From NCBI RefSeq assembly GCF_000026145.1, contig NC_009445.1:1612001-1676000 (forward strand): a stretch of 64,000 bases of DNA, given 5' to 3'. A model generated the notes under the pieces. The model searched no databases. It saw only the letters and a list, made by a program, of their open reading frames with translations, and had not been told where the DNA came from. This document shows, one piece after another, positions 25,585 through 34,591 of the stretch; within the stretch, counting starts at the first letter, position 1; each line of letters opens with the position of its first letter. The position numbers were made by a program, and so were the translations under genes. Origin of the DNA: Bradyrhizobium sp. ORS 278. Lineage in GTDB: Bacteria; Pseudomonadota; Alphaproteobacteria; Rhizobiales; Xanthobacteraceae.

Positions 25585-26445
25585 GTGAACTTCGATATCG
25601 ACTGCCTCAGATCGTTTCTCGTCATCGCCGACACGATGAGCTTTTCGCGCGCAGCCGAGACCGTCGGCCGGTCGCAATCGACGATCAGCCAGCAGATGAC
25701 CAAGCTCGAAATGCAGGTCGGCAAGCCGCTGCTGACGCGGCGGAAGGGCCGGGTGCTGGAGCTGACACCCGAGGGCGACCGCTTCGTGCAATACGCACGG
25801 CGCATCCTGCAGCTCAATGACGAGGCCTATGCGTCGATGCGCGACGACGTCCTGGTTGGATTCGTCCGGCTCGGCGTTCCGCTCGATTTCTTCGGACGCG
25901 ACTTTACGACCTGGCTCGCGCGGTTCAAGAGAAAGAATCCGATGGTCGGTATCGAGGTGGAGGCCAACCAGTCAGAAAACCTGATGAAGCGCAGCGCCCG
26001 CGGCGAGTTCGATCTCGCGTTCTTCAAACAGGACGTCGGCGCCCGGGCCGGCACCTCGATGCTGACGGAGCAACTGGTTTGGGTCAGCGGCCCGAACTAC
26101 AGCCCGGATGATGCATCCATCCCGCTTGTTCTGTTCCCGGAAGGCTGCGCTTACCGGCGCTTCGCGCTGTCGTCGCTGAAGCAGCACGACCGGCGCTGGC
26201 ACCTCAGCTTCGTCAGTCCGAGTTTCGAGTGCCTGAAGGCGGCGACGCTCGAAGGGTTGGGCATCACGGTTCTGGCACGCGCACTGGTGCAGCCGCCGCT
26301 GCGCATCATCCGGCAGGATCTCGGTCTTCCCCGCCTGCCTCCCGTCGAGCTCGCCTACGCCCGCGGGCGGACCAACTCCCGGACGGTGGGGGAGTTGACG
26401 ACGTTCCTCGCCGACAGGCTGGCGGGAGCGGGCCTGCCGGCGTAA
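25585..26445 (+). CDS. LysR-family transcriptional regulator
   Basis: 286 residues, GTG start. The winged helix-turn-helix is at residues 3-62 (FLVIADTMSFSRAAETVGRS, STISQQMTKLEMQVGKPLL). A periplasmic-binding-protein-like effector domain follows from about 90. It probably controls the divergent dehalogenase gene and itself. The effector is unknown, though a haloacid or related organic acid is a reasonable guess from context. Confidence 0.85.
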   Translation: MNFDIDCLRSFLVIADTMSFSRAAETVGRSQSTISQQMTKLEMQVGKPLLTRRKGRVLELTPEGDRFVQYARRILQLNDEAYASMRDDVLVGFVRLGVPLDFFGRDFTTWLARFKRKNPMVGIEVEANQSENLMKRSARGEFDLAFFKQDVGARAGTSMLTEQLVWVSGPNYSPDDASIPLVLFPEGCAYRRFALSSLKQHDRRWHLSFVSPSFECLKAATLEGLGITVLARALVQPPLRIIRQDLGLPRLPPVELAYARGRTNSRTVGELTTFLADRLAGAGLPA

Positions 26446-26466
26446 TGGCCGCAGGTCGCGCGGAAA

Positions 26467-28062
26467 TCACCCCTCCGCCACCGCATCGCCCCAGGCATGC
26501 GCGATCTCCGTCGCGCCGCTGTTCGTTACGCCGTCGCGCAGCACGATGCTGGGGCAGGCGAACTTCATCGGCATGGTCTGCACCGGTGCCGGCACGGTTT
26601 CGAACTTCGCCGTGAGCGCACTCATCACCTCCGCCGGCAGCCGCGTGTCGGCGCCGACCACGTCGCCCTCGCTTGCGTCGATGCGGGGCTGATGGATCGC
26701 AGCGTCCAAGTCCATACGATAGTCCATCACGAAGGACAGCATCTGCGCCACGGCCGGGAGAATGCGGCGGCCGCCAGAGGCGCCCAGTGCGAGGCGACGG
26801 CCGTCGGCGGTTTCGGCCACGACCGGCGTGTAGTTGGTGAGGCAGCGCTTGCCCGGCGCCAGCGAGTTGGTCGTGCCCGGCGTCGGGTCGAACCACATGA
26901 TGCCGTTGTTCATCATGATGCCGCTCTGCGGCGCCTGGAACTTCGAGCCGAAGCCGGACAGCAGGGTCTGCGTCACCGCGGCCATGTTGCCGTCGCGGTC
27001 GACGACCGAATAATGCGTGGTGCAGGCCGGCGCGAGATATTCGGCGCCGAGCGCACGCTTGCCGGGCGCATCGCCCATGTCGTTGAGCCGCTCGCGATAG
27101 GCCGACTGCATCGCTTCCGCATAGGCGATGAAGGCGCCTGCGTCCGGAGCCTTGCCTGCAGGCTCGATGCTCGTCTGCATCAGCCGAAGCGCATGCGCCA
27201 AGGTTGGTCCGGCGGTGAGCTCCGGCGTCGCGAACACCGCGCCGCCGCGATAGGGAATGCGCAAGGGATCACGGACCTGCGCGGCGAACGCGGCGAGATC
27301 CTCGACCGAGAGTGCGCCGCCGGCGGCCTGGATGTCGCGGGTCAGCGACCGCGCGATGTCGCCCTGGTAGAAGTCGCGCGCGCCGGTGCTGGCGAGATGC
27401 GCCAAGGTCGCCTTGAGCTGCTCCTGCGGCAGCCGCGTGATCGCCTTGGCGCCCCATTGCGGGTTCGGCGGCAGGCCGTCCTTCAGATAGGCCGCGGCGC
27501 TGCCCGCATAACGGCGCAGGTCGGCGGCGCAGCTTGAGATCATCACGGTGGTCCACCAGTCCACCAGCAGCCCCTCGGCGGCCAGCGCGACGCTCGGCGC
27601 GACGAGGTCCTGCCAAGGCAGCCTGGCGTAGCGGCGGTACGCCATGTCCATGCCGGCCACCACGCCGGGCACCGCGATCGCGCCAGGGCCGTGCAGGTTG
27701 CGGTCGTCCTTGACGCGGGGCCACGGGAAGATGTCGGGGGACACGCTGCCGTCATTGGTCAGCGGGTAGTCCTCGACGCGCAAACTGTCCGGCGCGCGCA
27801 TGCCGTAGTCGATCACCTCGACCTTGTTATCCTTGGCGCGGTACAGCACCATGGCGCCGCCGCCGCCCAGCCCGCTCATCCACGGCTCGACGACGCCGAG
27901 CGCGAAGCCGGTCGCCACGACGGCATCGATGCAGTCGCCGCCGGCGGCCAGCACCTCGGCACCGATCTCGGCCGCGCGCCGCGACTGCGCCGCGACGATG
28001 CCACCCTTGCTGGTCACCGCCGGCTTGCGGATCTGCTGGCGATTGGAAAACTGGTACGGCAT
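26467..28062 (-). CDS. Gamma-glutamyltransferase family protein, no signal peptide
   Basis: 531 residues. This Ntn-hydrolase is made as a precursor that self-cleaves before Thr348 in CTTHYSVVDRDGN, giving a large and a small subunit. NNGIMWFDP and LGASGGRRILPAVAQ are substrate-pocket segments of the small subunit. The family cleaves gamma-glutamyl amide bonds or transfers the glutamyl group. Unlike the E. coli enzyme, the N-terminus (MPYQFSNRQQIRKP) has no export signal, so a cytoplasmic location is likely. It is the last gene of the amide cluster, 139 bp after the RidA gene. Confidence 0.85.
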   Translation of the reverse strand: MPYQFSNRQQIRKPAVTSKGGIVAAQSRRAAEIGAEVLAAGGDCIDAVVATGFALGVVEPWMSGLGGGGAMVLYRAKDNKVEVIDYGMRAPDSLRVEDYPLTNDGSVSPDIFPWPRVKDDRNLHGPGAIAVPGVVAGMDMAYRRYARLPWQDLVAPSVALAAEGLLVDWWTTVMISSCAADLRRYAGSAAAYLKDGLPPNPQWGAKAITRLPQEQLKATLAHLASTGARDFYQGDIARSLTRDIQAAGGALSVEDLAAFAAQVRDPLRIPYRGGAVFATPELTAGPTLAHALRLMQTSIEPAGKAPDAGAFIAYAEAMQSAYRERLNDMGDAPGKRALGAEYLAPACTTHYSVVDRDGNMAAVTQTLLSGFGSKFQAPQSGIMMNNGIMWFDPTPGTTNSLAPGKRCLTNYTPVVAETADGRRLALGASGGRRILPAVAQMLSFVMDYRMDLDAAIHQPRIDASEGDVVGADTRLPAEVMSALTAKFETVPAPVQTMPMKFACPSIVLRDGVTNSGATEIAHAWGDAVAEG

Positions 28063-28201
28063 GGGATTCCCCTTCGATCCACCTCATTCGTCGGGCAAAT
28101 TGACACCGGCCGGCGCCGCCGCACAATCGGCAACGGCGCCTGCCTCCTCAGCTCAGATCGAAGGCCCTCGAAAGCATTGAGGATTAATTTACCATTTGGA
28201 A

Positions 28202-28585
28202 CTAGGGTCGTCGGCAGACCAGATCGATCTCGATCAGCGCGTCATAGGCGAGGCCGGTGACGCCGACGCAGGTGCGGGCCGGCAGCCGATCCGCGGGGAA
28301 GAATGAACGGTAGGTTTCATTCATTGCCGCGTAATCGCGCTTGAACTCGGTCAGGTAAATCCGAGACATCACAATGTGTTCGAGGCCGAGGTTGAGACCT
28401 TGGAGGATGTACTTCAAGTTCTGCATCACCGCCTTCGTCTGATCCACGATCCCCTCCGGCAGCACACCCTTCGCCTCCGGTGAGTCCGGCATCTGTCCGG
28501 TGACGAACACGAAACCGTCGGTCTCCACGGCATGGCTGAACGGCGCCACGGGCTTTGTGGCGCCAGGGATCATGTGGAACTGCAT
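28202..28585 (-). CDS. RidA-family protein
   Basis: 127 residues, the normal trimer subunit size. The family Arg is Arg104 in LPARTCVGV, and the C-terminal strand AYDALIEIDLVC carries the acidic residue. RidA proteins hydrolyse reactive enamines and imines released by PLP enzymes and other amine catabolism, in the cytoplasm. It lies between the AraC-amidase fusion gene and the glutamyltransferase gene in the same direction, suggesting it clears or processes an intermediate of that pathway. A palindromic repeat (28612-28731) lies just upstream. Confidence 0.85.
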   Translation of the reverse strand: MQFHMIPGATKPVAPFSHAVETDGFVFVTGQMPDSPEAKGVLPEGIVDQTKAVMQNLKYILQGLNLGLEHIVMSRIYLTEFKRDYAAMNETYRSFFPADRLPARTCVGVTGLAYDALIEIDLVCRRP

Positions 28586-28611
28586 GAAGGGTCCTTTCTT
28601 TCAGTGAATGA

Positions 28612-28731
28612 GTAGGGTGGGCAAAGCGGCGCCGCAGGCGACGCGTGCCCACCATCTGAGCGGCGGTGGGCACGGCGCGGGACAAATCATCTGATACGGC
28701 AGCAGAGCGGGCGCGCCTTTGCCCACCCTAC
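28612..28731. repeat. Palindromic repeat family B, copy 1
   Basis: Terminal arms GTAGGGTGGGCAAAG and CTTTGCCCACCCTAC are perfectly complementary, with internal GTGCCCACC/GGTGGGCAC arms. It lies between the RidA and AraC-amidase genes. Other copies are at 34306-34393, 40085-40172 and 60996-61085. Confidence 0.85.
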
Positions 28732-28744
28732 TAATCTTGTGAGG

Positions 28745-31078
28745 TCAATCCGCATCCTCGAACAGCCGCTTGCTCAGGATCGCGTGGACGCCCCAATTGC
28801 CGTCGACCACCTGCGTGACGCCGAAATCGACCGCCGCCGACATCAGCGCCACCGCCTCGTCCTCGCTGAGCCCTTTGATGTGCATGAGGAAGCGGCGCAT
28901 CTTGCGGAACGCGTCCTTCATCGCGAGGTCGAGCGACGATTTGGCGTAGACCTCGCTCTGGCCCTGCGCGCCGAACTCGGCCAGATAGTTCGGATGGCTG
29001 AAGCCGGTCAGCACCCAGTCGGTTTCGGTCTCGATCAGCGGATAGGTGAGATCGGCAAAGGGTTTGCCGGCGAGCTGCGTCTTCTTGTGGAGGATGACCT
29101 GGAAGGTGCCGGTCATCGAGCATTCGATCGCGGTGCCGCCGAGCTCGCCGTCGCCTTGCGTCGCATGGGGATCGCCGACCGACAGCAGGGCGCCGGGCAC
29201 CGCGACCGGCAGATAGACAGTCGATCCCTTGCCGAGTCGCCAATTGTCGAGATTGCCGCCGAAATAGGACGGCGGAATCGAATCGACGAAATCGACTTCG
29301 CGCGGCGCCACCGCGATGACGCCGAAATGGGGTCGCAGGGGAATGCGGATGTTGTCGAGCACGCCGTGGCGGCGCTTGATGCTCCCGGGCGCGACCGGCA
29401 CGCCGGGATAGTCGTAGGTCGCATGCACCACGCCGGCCGGATCGGTCTGCGGCTCCCAACGATAGGAGTACAGCGCGCGTGCATGCGGCTCGGGATCACC
29501 GGCGAAGATCTCGTAGATCGTCACGGCCTCGCGCGGCGCTGGGGCTGCGATCAGCTCGTTGTAATGATAGCCCCACCATGCCGCGACGCTGGAGCCGAAC
29601 ACCCGGCCCCGGTGCTTCGGGCTGCGGCTCAGCCGCGGCACGATGTCGAGGATGCGGACCTCGAGCACGTCGCCGGGCTGCGCATCCTTGATCGCCACCG
29701 GGCCGGTGCAGATGTGCACGCCAAAGCCTTCGCCGGCGCCGCGGCCGAACACGCTGGCATCCATCGGCCCGGCGCCACGGCGATCGACATTCTTCCTGGT
29801 CTTGCTCCAGCCGAACACGCTGAGCGCGCCGTCGTCGCCCGCGATCATCAGCTCCGGATCATCGGAAGCATGCTGGGTCAGTGTTTCCACGGTGATCGTG
29901 TCGCCGGAGGCGATCTCGAGCTGTGGCGGCAGCGAGCGGCTGAAATAGCCCCAATGCACGCGCTCCGCGGACACCGCGAGATGATGATGCCGTTGCCGCG
30001 CGTCCTGGTCGTTGGCCGGGGCGGGCAGGGCGGTGCTGCTTTTCAGGGAGGCCTGCGTCTGGCAGCCGCGCTGTTGCGCCAGCGCGTCCTGCGGCCAGCC
30101 GCGTTGGCCCCGCGGCGCCGCTGATGTCACCGCCTGCTCGGCCTTCTGCTGGCGGAACTCGCGCGGCGACAGGCCGAAGCGGGCGCGAAAGCTGCGGCTG
30201 AAATGGGCCGAATCGGCGAAGCCGTAGCGATAGGCGATTTCGGAGATCGAATGATGCGCCTCGGCCGGATTGGAGAGATCGGTCCAGGCGCGCTGCAGAC
30301 GCCGTTCCTTGACGTAGTGCGTGAAGTTGTCGCCGGCGCCCTCGAACAGTTTCTGCAGATATCGCTCGGAGATGCCCTCGGCTTGCGCGACGCGCGTCGG
30401 CGTCAGCTCGGCATCGTCGAGCTCTCGCTCGATCGCCTGGCAGATCCGGTGCAGGATCGCCGCTTGGGTCGCGCTGCTCCCGGTCTCCGATGTCGGCACG
30501 GCCTGCTGATGCGCGAGCGTGAGCAAGAGATCAACCAGACTTTGCGCCACCGTGCTCCATTCGGCTTCGCTCAACATGTCGAGCGTCCGCGCGGTCGCCT
30601 CGATGGTGCGGCAGACGACGTCGGCGAGCCCGCTCGGCGCGATTACCTGTGGCCTGGCGAATTTCAGCTTGCCACTGATGCGGCCGTGCAAGGCGGCTGA
30701 GGTGACCGACAGCACGATCGCGCGCAGGTCCCGCTGGAACGCGAGGCTCCAATCGGCCGTGCGCGGCAGCAAGATGAGATGCCCGGACGGAATGATGCGA
30801 TGCGTGTCGCCGCAGCGGAGCACGGCGCCATCCTCGATCGCAAGCAGCGCGATCGGCAGGTCCTCCTGGACCTGCGGAACCGCCGCGACAGCCTGCGCGC
30901 CCGCGGACAGCCGCGACAGCGCGATCCCCGGCGCGCTGCGATGCGAGGCGGTCGCGTGCCCGTCATCGAACGGCGATTTGGCGGCCGGCTGCAGCCCGGC
31001 CGCATTCAGCACATCGCGCCACGCCTCGGGGCGCTCGCCCTGCGCATAGGATTCGCTGGTGAACGGACGGAAACTCAT
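28745..31078 (-). CDS. AraC-type regulator fused to acetamidase/formamidase
   Basis: A 777-residue single frame with two unrelated domains. Residues 1-200 resemble the sensing half of AraC proteins. Residues 208-310 form a double helix-turn-helix AraC DNA-binding domain (AQAEGISERYLQKLFEGAGD, ISEIAYRYGFADSAHFSRSF, GLSPREFRQQ). After a ~50-residue polar linker, residues 363-777 are a complete acetamidase/formamidase: VHWGYFSRSLPPQLEIASGD, GVHICTGPVAI, FGVIAVAPRE, LSVGDPHATQGDGELGGTA. The enzyme domain is clearly paralogous to the free-standing enzyme encoded just upstream. ATG 31078 is favoured by a GGGGCG before it. The likely role is an amide hydrolase that also regulates its own cluster. 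I see no frameshift or stop separating the halves. Confidence 0.85.
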   Translation of the reverse strand: MSFRPFTSESYAQGERPEAWRDVLNAAGLQPAAKSPFDDGHATASHRSAPGIALSRLSAGAQAVAAVPQVQEDLPIALLAIEDGAVLRCGDTHRIIPSGHLILLPRTADWSLAFQRDLRAIVLSVTSAALHGRISGKLKFARPQVIAPSGLADVVCRTIEATARTLDMLSEAEWSTVAQSLVDLLLTLAHQQAVPTSETGSSATQAAILHRICQAIERELDDAELTPTRVAQAEGISERYLQKLFEGAGDNFTHYVKERRLQRAWTDLSNPAEAHHSISEIAYRYGFADSAHFSRSFRARFGLSPREFRQQKAEQAVTSAAPRGQRGWPQDALAQQRGCQTQASLKSSTALPAPANDQDARQRHHHLAVSAERVHWGYFSRSLPPQLEIASGDTITVETLTQHASDDPELMIAGDDGALSVFGWSKTRKNVDRRGAGPMDASVFGRGAGEGFGVHICTGPVAIKDAQPGDVLEVRILDIVPRLSRSPKHRGRVFGSSVAAWWGYHYNELIAAPAPREAVTIYEIFAGDPEPHARALYSYRWEPQTDPAGVVHATYDYPGVPVAPGSIKRRHGVLDNIRIPLRPHFGVIAVAPREVDFVDSIPPSYFGGNLDNWRLGKGSTVYLPVAVPGALLSVGDPHATQGDGELGGTAIECSMTGTFQVILHKKTQLAGKPFADLTYPLIETETDWVLTGFSHPNYLAEFGAQGQSEVYAKSSLDLAMKDAFRKMRRFLMHIKGLSEDEAVALMSAAVDFGVTQVVDGNWGVHAILSKRLFEDAD

Positions 31079-31209
31079 GGCACGCCCCGGGTTCGGGACG
31101 TCGAAGCAACCCCCGTGCCAGATGAGCTCCACTGTCGGTCGCGGGCCCGTGATGCTCAGTGTTCTTCTCATGTGCTTCTGGCAATCGACGCTGTCGCCTC
31201 ATGCGCGGC

Positions 31210-31318
31210 GCGTTCCCCTCCCCCTTGCGGGAAGGGTCAGGGGTGGGGGCCATGGCGGCAGTGTCGCTTGGGGTTCCCCCACCCCAGCCCTCCCCCGCAA
31301 GCGGGGGAGGGAGCGCAC
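31210..31318. repeat. Palindromic repeat family D, copy 1
   Basis: A pyrimidine/purine-rich mosaic (CCCCTCCCCCTTGCGGG, then GGGGTGGGGGCC, then CCCTCCCCCGCAAGCGGG). It matches the reverse complement of 34441-34548. It lies between the two acetamidase/formamidase genes. Confidence 0.75.
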
Positions 31319-31352
31319 GGTCCATGGGGCGAGAGCTTGCGTCACGTCGACA

Positions 31353-32594
31353 TCAATCACACCGGAACACGTTCTTCCGGATCGTCCCGTGCACGCCCCA
31401 ATTTGCATCGACGACCTGCGTCACGCCGAAATCGGCGCCGACCGACATCAGCGAGATCGCCTCATCCTCGCTCAGATGATGCACCGTCATCAGGAAGCGG
31501 CGGAGCTTGCGGAAGGCGTCGCGCATGGCGCGGTCGAGGCTGGAGTGGTTGGCGATCTCGGTCTGCGCGTTGGCGCCGAGCTCGGCGAGATAGTTCGGAT
31601 AGGTGAAGCCGTAGACCGACCAGGCCTCGCTGGTCTCGAGCAGCGGATGCGTCAGGCCTTCGAGCTGGGTGCCGCCGAGATCGTTCTTCTTGTGCAGGAT
31701 GAACTCGAAGTCGCCGGTCAGCGAGGTTTCGATCGCCGTGCCGCCGAGCTCGCTGTCGCCCTGTGCGGCATGGGGATCGCCGACCGAGAAATAGGCGCCG
31801 GGCACGGCGACCGGATAATACATCCGCGCGCCCTTGCCGATGCGCCAGTCGTCGATGTTGCCGCCGGTATAGCTCGGCGGGATCGAGGAGACATAGTCGG
31901 CTTCCGACGGCGCCAGCCCCATGGTGCCGAAATGCAGCCGCGCCGGCACCTTGATGCCGGGCAGGATGTTCTCGCGCTTCTTGATCGTGGTGTGGTCGAC
32001 CGGCACGCCGGGATAGTCGATGGTCGGATGCACGATGCCGTCCGGATCGGTCTGCGGCGTCCAGACGTAGTTGTAGACGGCCTTGGCGAACGGCTCGCCT
32101 GCCGTGTCGAGCTCGAAGATGGTGACGACCTCGCGCGGCTTCGGCTCCTCGATCAGATCATGATAGTGGAAGCCCCAATTGGCGGCGGCGTTGGAGCCGA
32201 AGCATTTGCCGGCGTGGCAGCCGCATTGGCTCGGCCGGGGCCGGATGTCGAGGATGCGCACCTCCAGCACGTCGCCGGGCTCGGCCCCTTCGATCGCCAC
32301 CGGGCCGGTCAGGAGATGCACGCCGATTCCTTCGCCGGAGCCGCGGATGAACGGGCCTTCGGTCGGCCCCGAACCGCGCCGCGCCACGGCCTTGTGTTCC
32401 TTCGTCCACTTGAACACGCTCTCGGCACCGGGATCGTCCTTGATCATGCGCTCGTAGTCGTCATTGGCGTGATGCGTCAGCGTCTCGATCGTGGCGCGGT
32501 CGCCGGAGCGCAAGGTGAGAGCGGGTGTCACCACCTTGGAGAAATAGCCCCAGTGAACGGTCTTGTTGGACACCGGCAGCAGATGGTGCTTCAT
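31353..32594 (-). CDS. Acetamidase/formamidase
   Basis: 413 residues, the normal length for the FmdA/AmdA family, which hydrolyses formamide or short amides to ammonia and the acid. Signature segments are VHWGYFSKVVTPALTLRSGD, GVHLLTGPVAIEGAEPGDV, FGTMGLAPSE, SVGDPHAAQGDSELGGTAIE and a QCGCHAGKC cysteine cluster. The His and acidic residues of the GDPHAAQGDSE loop are the expected metal or catalytic site. It follows the permease-ATPase gene by 54 bp on the same strand and is paralogous to the enzyme half of the next gene. Confidence 0.9.
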   Translation of the reverse strand: MKHHLLPVSNKTVHWGYFSKVVTPALTLRSGDRATIETLTHHANDDYERMIKDDPGAESVFKWTKEHKAVARRGSGPTEGPFIRGSGEGIGVHLLTGPVAIEGAEPGDVLEVRILDIRPRPSQCGCHAGKCFGSNAAANWGFHYHDLIEEPKPREVVTIFELDTAGEPFAKAVYNYVWTPQTDPDGIVHPTIDYPGVPVDHTTIKKRENILPGIKVPARLHFGTMGLAPSEADYVSSIPPSYTGGNIDDWRIGKGARMYYPVAVPGAYFSVGDPHAAQGDSELGGTAIETSLTGDFEFILHKKNDLGGTQLEGLTHPLLETSEAWSVYGFTYPNYLAELGANAQTEIANHSSLDRAMRDAFRKLRRFLMTVHHLSEDEAISLMSVGADFGVTQVVDANWGVHGTIRKNVFRCD

Positions 32595-32648
32595 GCGAGG
32601 GCCTCTTTGCTCAGAGATCGAGGATGTTGAGAAATCGGTGGGGCGCGC

Positions 32649-34277
32649 TCATGCGACCGCGTCCTTCGGCCGCTCGGCCTCCATCACCGAGAGGAAGCGG
32701 GCGGTCAGCGGGTGGCGCGGGTTGGTCAGCACCTCATGTGCCGGTCCCTGTTCGAGGATCACGCCGCCATTGAGGAAGGCGACGCGGTCGGCGACCTCGT
32801 CGGCGAAGCGGATCTGATGCGTCGAGATGATCATGGTGAGCCCGTCGTCGATCGCGAGCCGGCGGATCACCTCGAGCACCTCGTTGACCAGCTCGGGATC
32901 GAGCGCCGACGTCGGCTCGTCCAGCAGCAGCACGCTCGGATTCGGCGCCAGCGCGCGGGCGATTGCGACCCGTTGCTGCTGGCCGCCGGAGAGATGCCGC
33001 GGCAGCGCATCGGCGCGGTGCGACAGCCCGACGCGCTCGAGCAGTTCGAGCGCGCGGCGTTCGGCCTCGAAGCGGCCCATGCCGTGCACCCAGCGCAGGG
33101 GACCGGCGACGTTCTCCTTGGCAGTGAGATGGCCGAACAGATTGAACTGCTGGAACACCATGCCGACGCCGACGTTAGCGCGCTCATTGGCGATCGCGCG
33201 CGGCGACAGCTTGCGGCCCTTGTCGTCGAAGCCGAGCTTGCGGCCGCCGACGCGGATCTCGCCGGAGTCCCAGTTCTCCAGATGATTGATGCAGCGGAGC
33301 AGCGTGCTCTTTCCAGAGCCGGAAGGACCAAGCAGCGCGATCACCTCGCCGATGCGCACGGTCAGATCGAGCCCGTCGAGCACCTTGTTGCCGTCATAGG
33401 CCTTGCGCAAATCCTTCACCTCGACCGCGACATTGTTGCGGGCGATCGTGGCGGCACGACGGGCGCGGTCTTCGATCGAGAGCGCGAGCGTGGGCGTCTC
33501 CTTCAGCTCGGCAGGCTCGGGTGGTGCAGCCTCGATAGCCGGGGAGATCTTCTCTGCCAGCTCCAGCTTGGTCGCGAGATCGACGCGGCGCCATGGCAGG
33601 TAGTCCGCCAGCTTGCGCTGTTTCGCCGTGCGGTCGAGATCAAGCATCCACTCCAGTGCGAGCTGGATGACGCTGATGGCGCCGGTCAGGCCGAGATAGA
33701 GCAAGCCGGAGGCGAAGAAGATCGAGAAGAAGTCGAAGGTGGAGGACGCCAGCTGCGTCGAGCGCAGGGTCAGCTCCTGCACGGCGATCACGGAGGCGAG
33801 CGAGGAGTTCTTCAGGGCGCTCACCGCCTCGTTGCCGAAAGCGGGGATCATGGTGCGGATCGCCTGCGGCGCGATGATCCGGCGCATCAGGACGCCCGGC
33901 GTCATGCCGAGAGCCTGGCCTGCCAGCAGCTGGCCGCGATCGACACCGAGCACGCCAGAGCGCAGCATCTCGGCGATGAACGGCGCCTCGTTGCAGGCGA
34001 GCGCAAGGCCTGCGGCCAGCACCGCCGGCAGCTTGATGCCGATATGCGGCAGCGCATCGTAGGCGAACACCATCTGCAGGATCAGCGGCGTGCCGCGAAA
34101 GATCACGGTGTAGCCGCGCGCGATCGCTGCCAAGAGCCAGAACCGGCTGAGCTGCATCGCCGCGAGGATGAGACCGAGAACAAGTCCGCCGATCAGGCCG
34201 AGCGCGGTGACCTGCAGGGTCAGCTCGATGCCCTGGATCAGATACGGCATGCTGAGATAGTGCAGGAAAAGGGACAT
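32649..34277 (-). CDS. Fused permease-ATPase of a polar amino acid-type ABC transporter
   Basis: 542 residues. Residues 1-225 form a HisM/GlnP-like permease with about five helices and the EAA-like loop GQALGMTPGVLMRRIIAPQAI. A ~60-residue charged linker (225-285) leads to an ABC ATPase: Walker A GPSGSGKS at about 316-323, LSGGQQQR near 429 and LLLDEPTSALD near 446. Both usual subunits are therefore one chain, and a dimer would make the whole membrane complex. The partner binding protein is encoded 314 bp upstream. Substrates of this class are amino acids or close analogues, which fits the amide-hydrolysing genes downstream. Confidence 0.9.
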   Translation of the reverse strand: MSLFLHYLSMPYLIQGIELTLQVTALGLIGGLVLGLILAAMQLSRFWLLAAIARGYTVIFRGTPLILQMVFAYDALPHIGIKLPAVLAAGLALACNEAPFIAEMLRSGVLGVDRGQLLAGQALGMTPGVLMRRIIAPQAIRTMIPAFGNEAVSALKNSSLASVIAVQELTLRSTQLASSTFDFFSIFFASGLLYLGLTGAISVIQLALEWMLDLDRTAKQRKLADYLPWRRVDLATKLELAEKISPAIEAAPPEPAELKETPTLALSIEDRARRAATIARNNVAVEVKDLRKAYDGNKVLDGLDLTVRIGEVIALLGPSGSGKSTLLRCINHLENWDSGEIRVGGRKLGFDDKGRKLSPRAIANERANVGVGMVFQQFNLFGHLTAKENVAGPLRWVHGMGRFEAERRALELLERVGLSHRADALPRHLSGGQQQRVAIARALAPNPSVLLLDEPTSALDPELVNEVLEVIRRLAIDDGLTMIISTHQIRFADEVADRVAFLNGGVILEQGPAHEVLTNPRHPLTARFLSVMEAERPKDAVA

Positions 34278-34305
34278 GAGAGGCGGCCTGCGAGGTGCTT
34301 AGTGC

Positions 34306-34393
34306 GTAGGGTGGGCAAAGGCGCGACGCGCCGTGCCCACCGTGATCATCGTGTGGAAGCAATGGTGGGCACGCTGCGCTTTGCCCACCCTAC
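34306..34393. repeat. Palindromic repeat family B, copy 2
   Basis: GTAGGGTGGGCAAAG and CTTTGCCCACCCTAC terminal arms around GTGCCCACC/GGTGGGCAC inner arms. It lies between the permease-ATPase and binding-protein genes. Confidence 0.85.
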
Positions 34394-34440
34394 GAAGTTG
34401 ATCAGAGTCGGCTCACGCATGTGGTCGCGCAGGACATGCT

Positions 34441-34548
34441 GCGCTCCCTCCCCCCTTGTGGGGGAGGGCTGGGGAGGGGGTAGCCCAGGAAAGACTGCCG
34501 CTGTGGACCCCACCCCCGACCCCTCCCCGCAAGGGGGAGGGGAGCGCA
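34441..34548. repeat. Palindromic repeat family D, copy 2 (inverted)
   Basis: Reverse complement of the element at 31210-31318 with a few differences. Together with the adjacent family B copy it fills the 314-bp gap between binding-protein and permease-ATPase genes. Confidence 0.75.
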
Positions 34549-34591
34549 CCGTCGCTGCGGCAGCAGCTTCGCTTTTGGAACCGCAGGCCTA

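Noticed and set aside
28612..28731. Family B repeat as a transcription terminator
   Set aside because: The palindrome is strong but has no T-run, and copies occur between genes that appear co-transcribed, so a dedicated terminator role is not supported.
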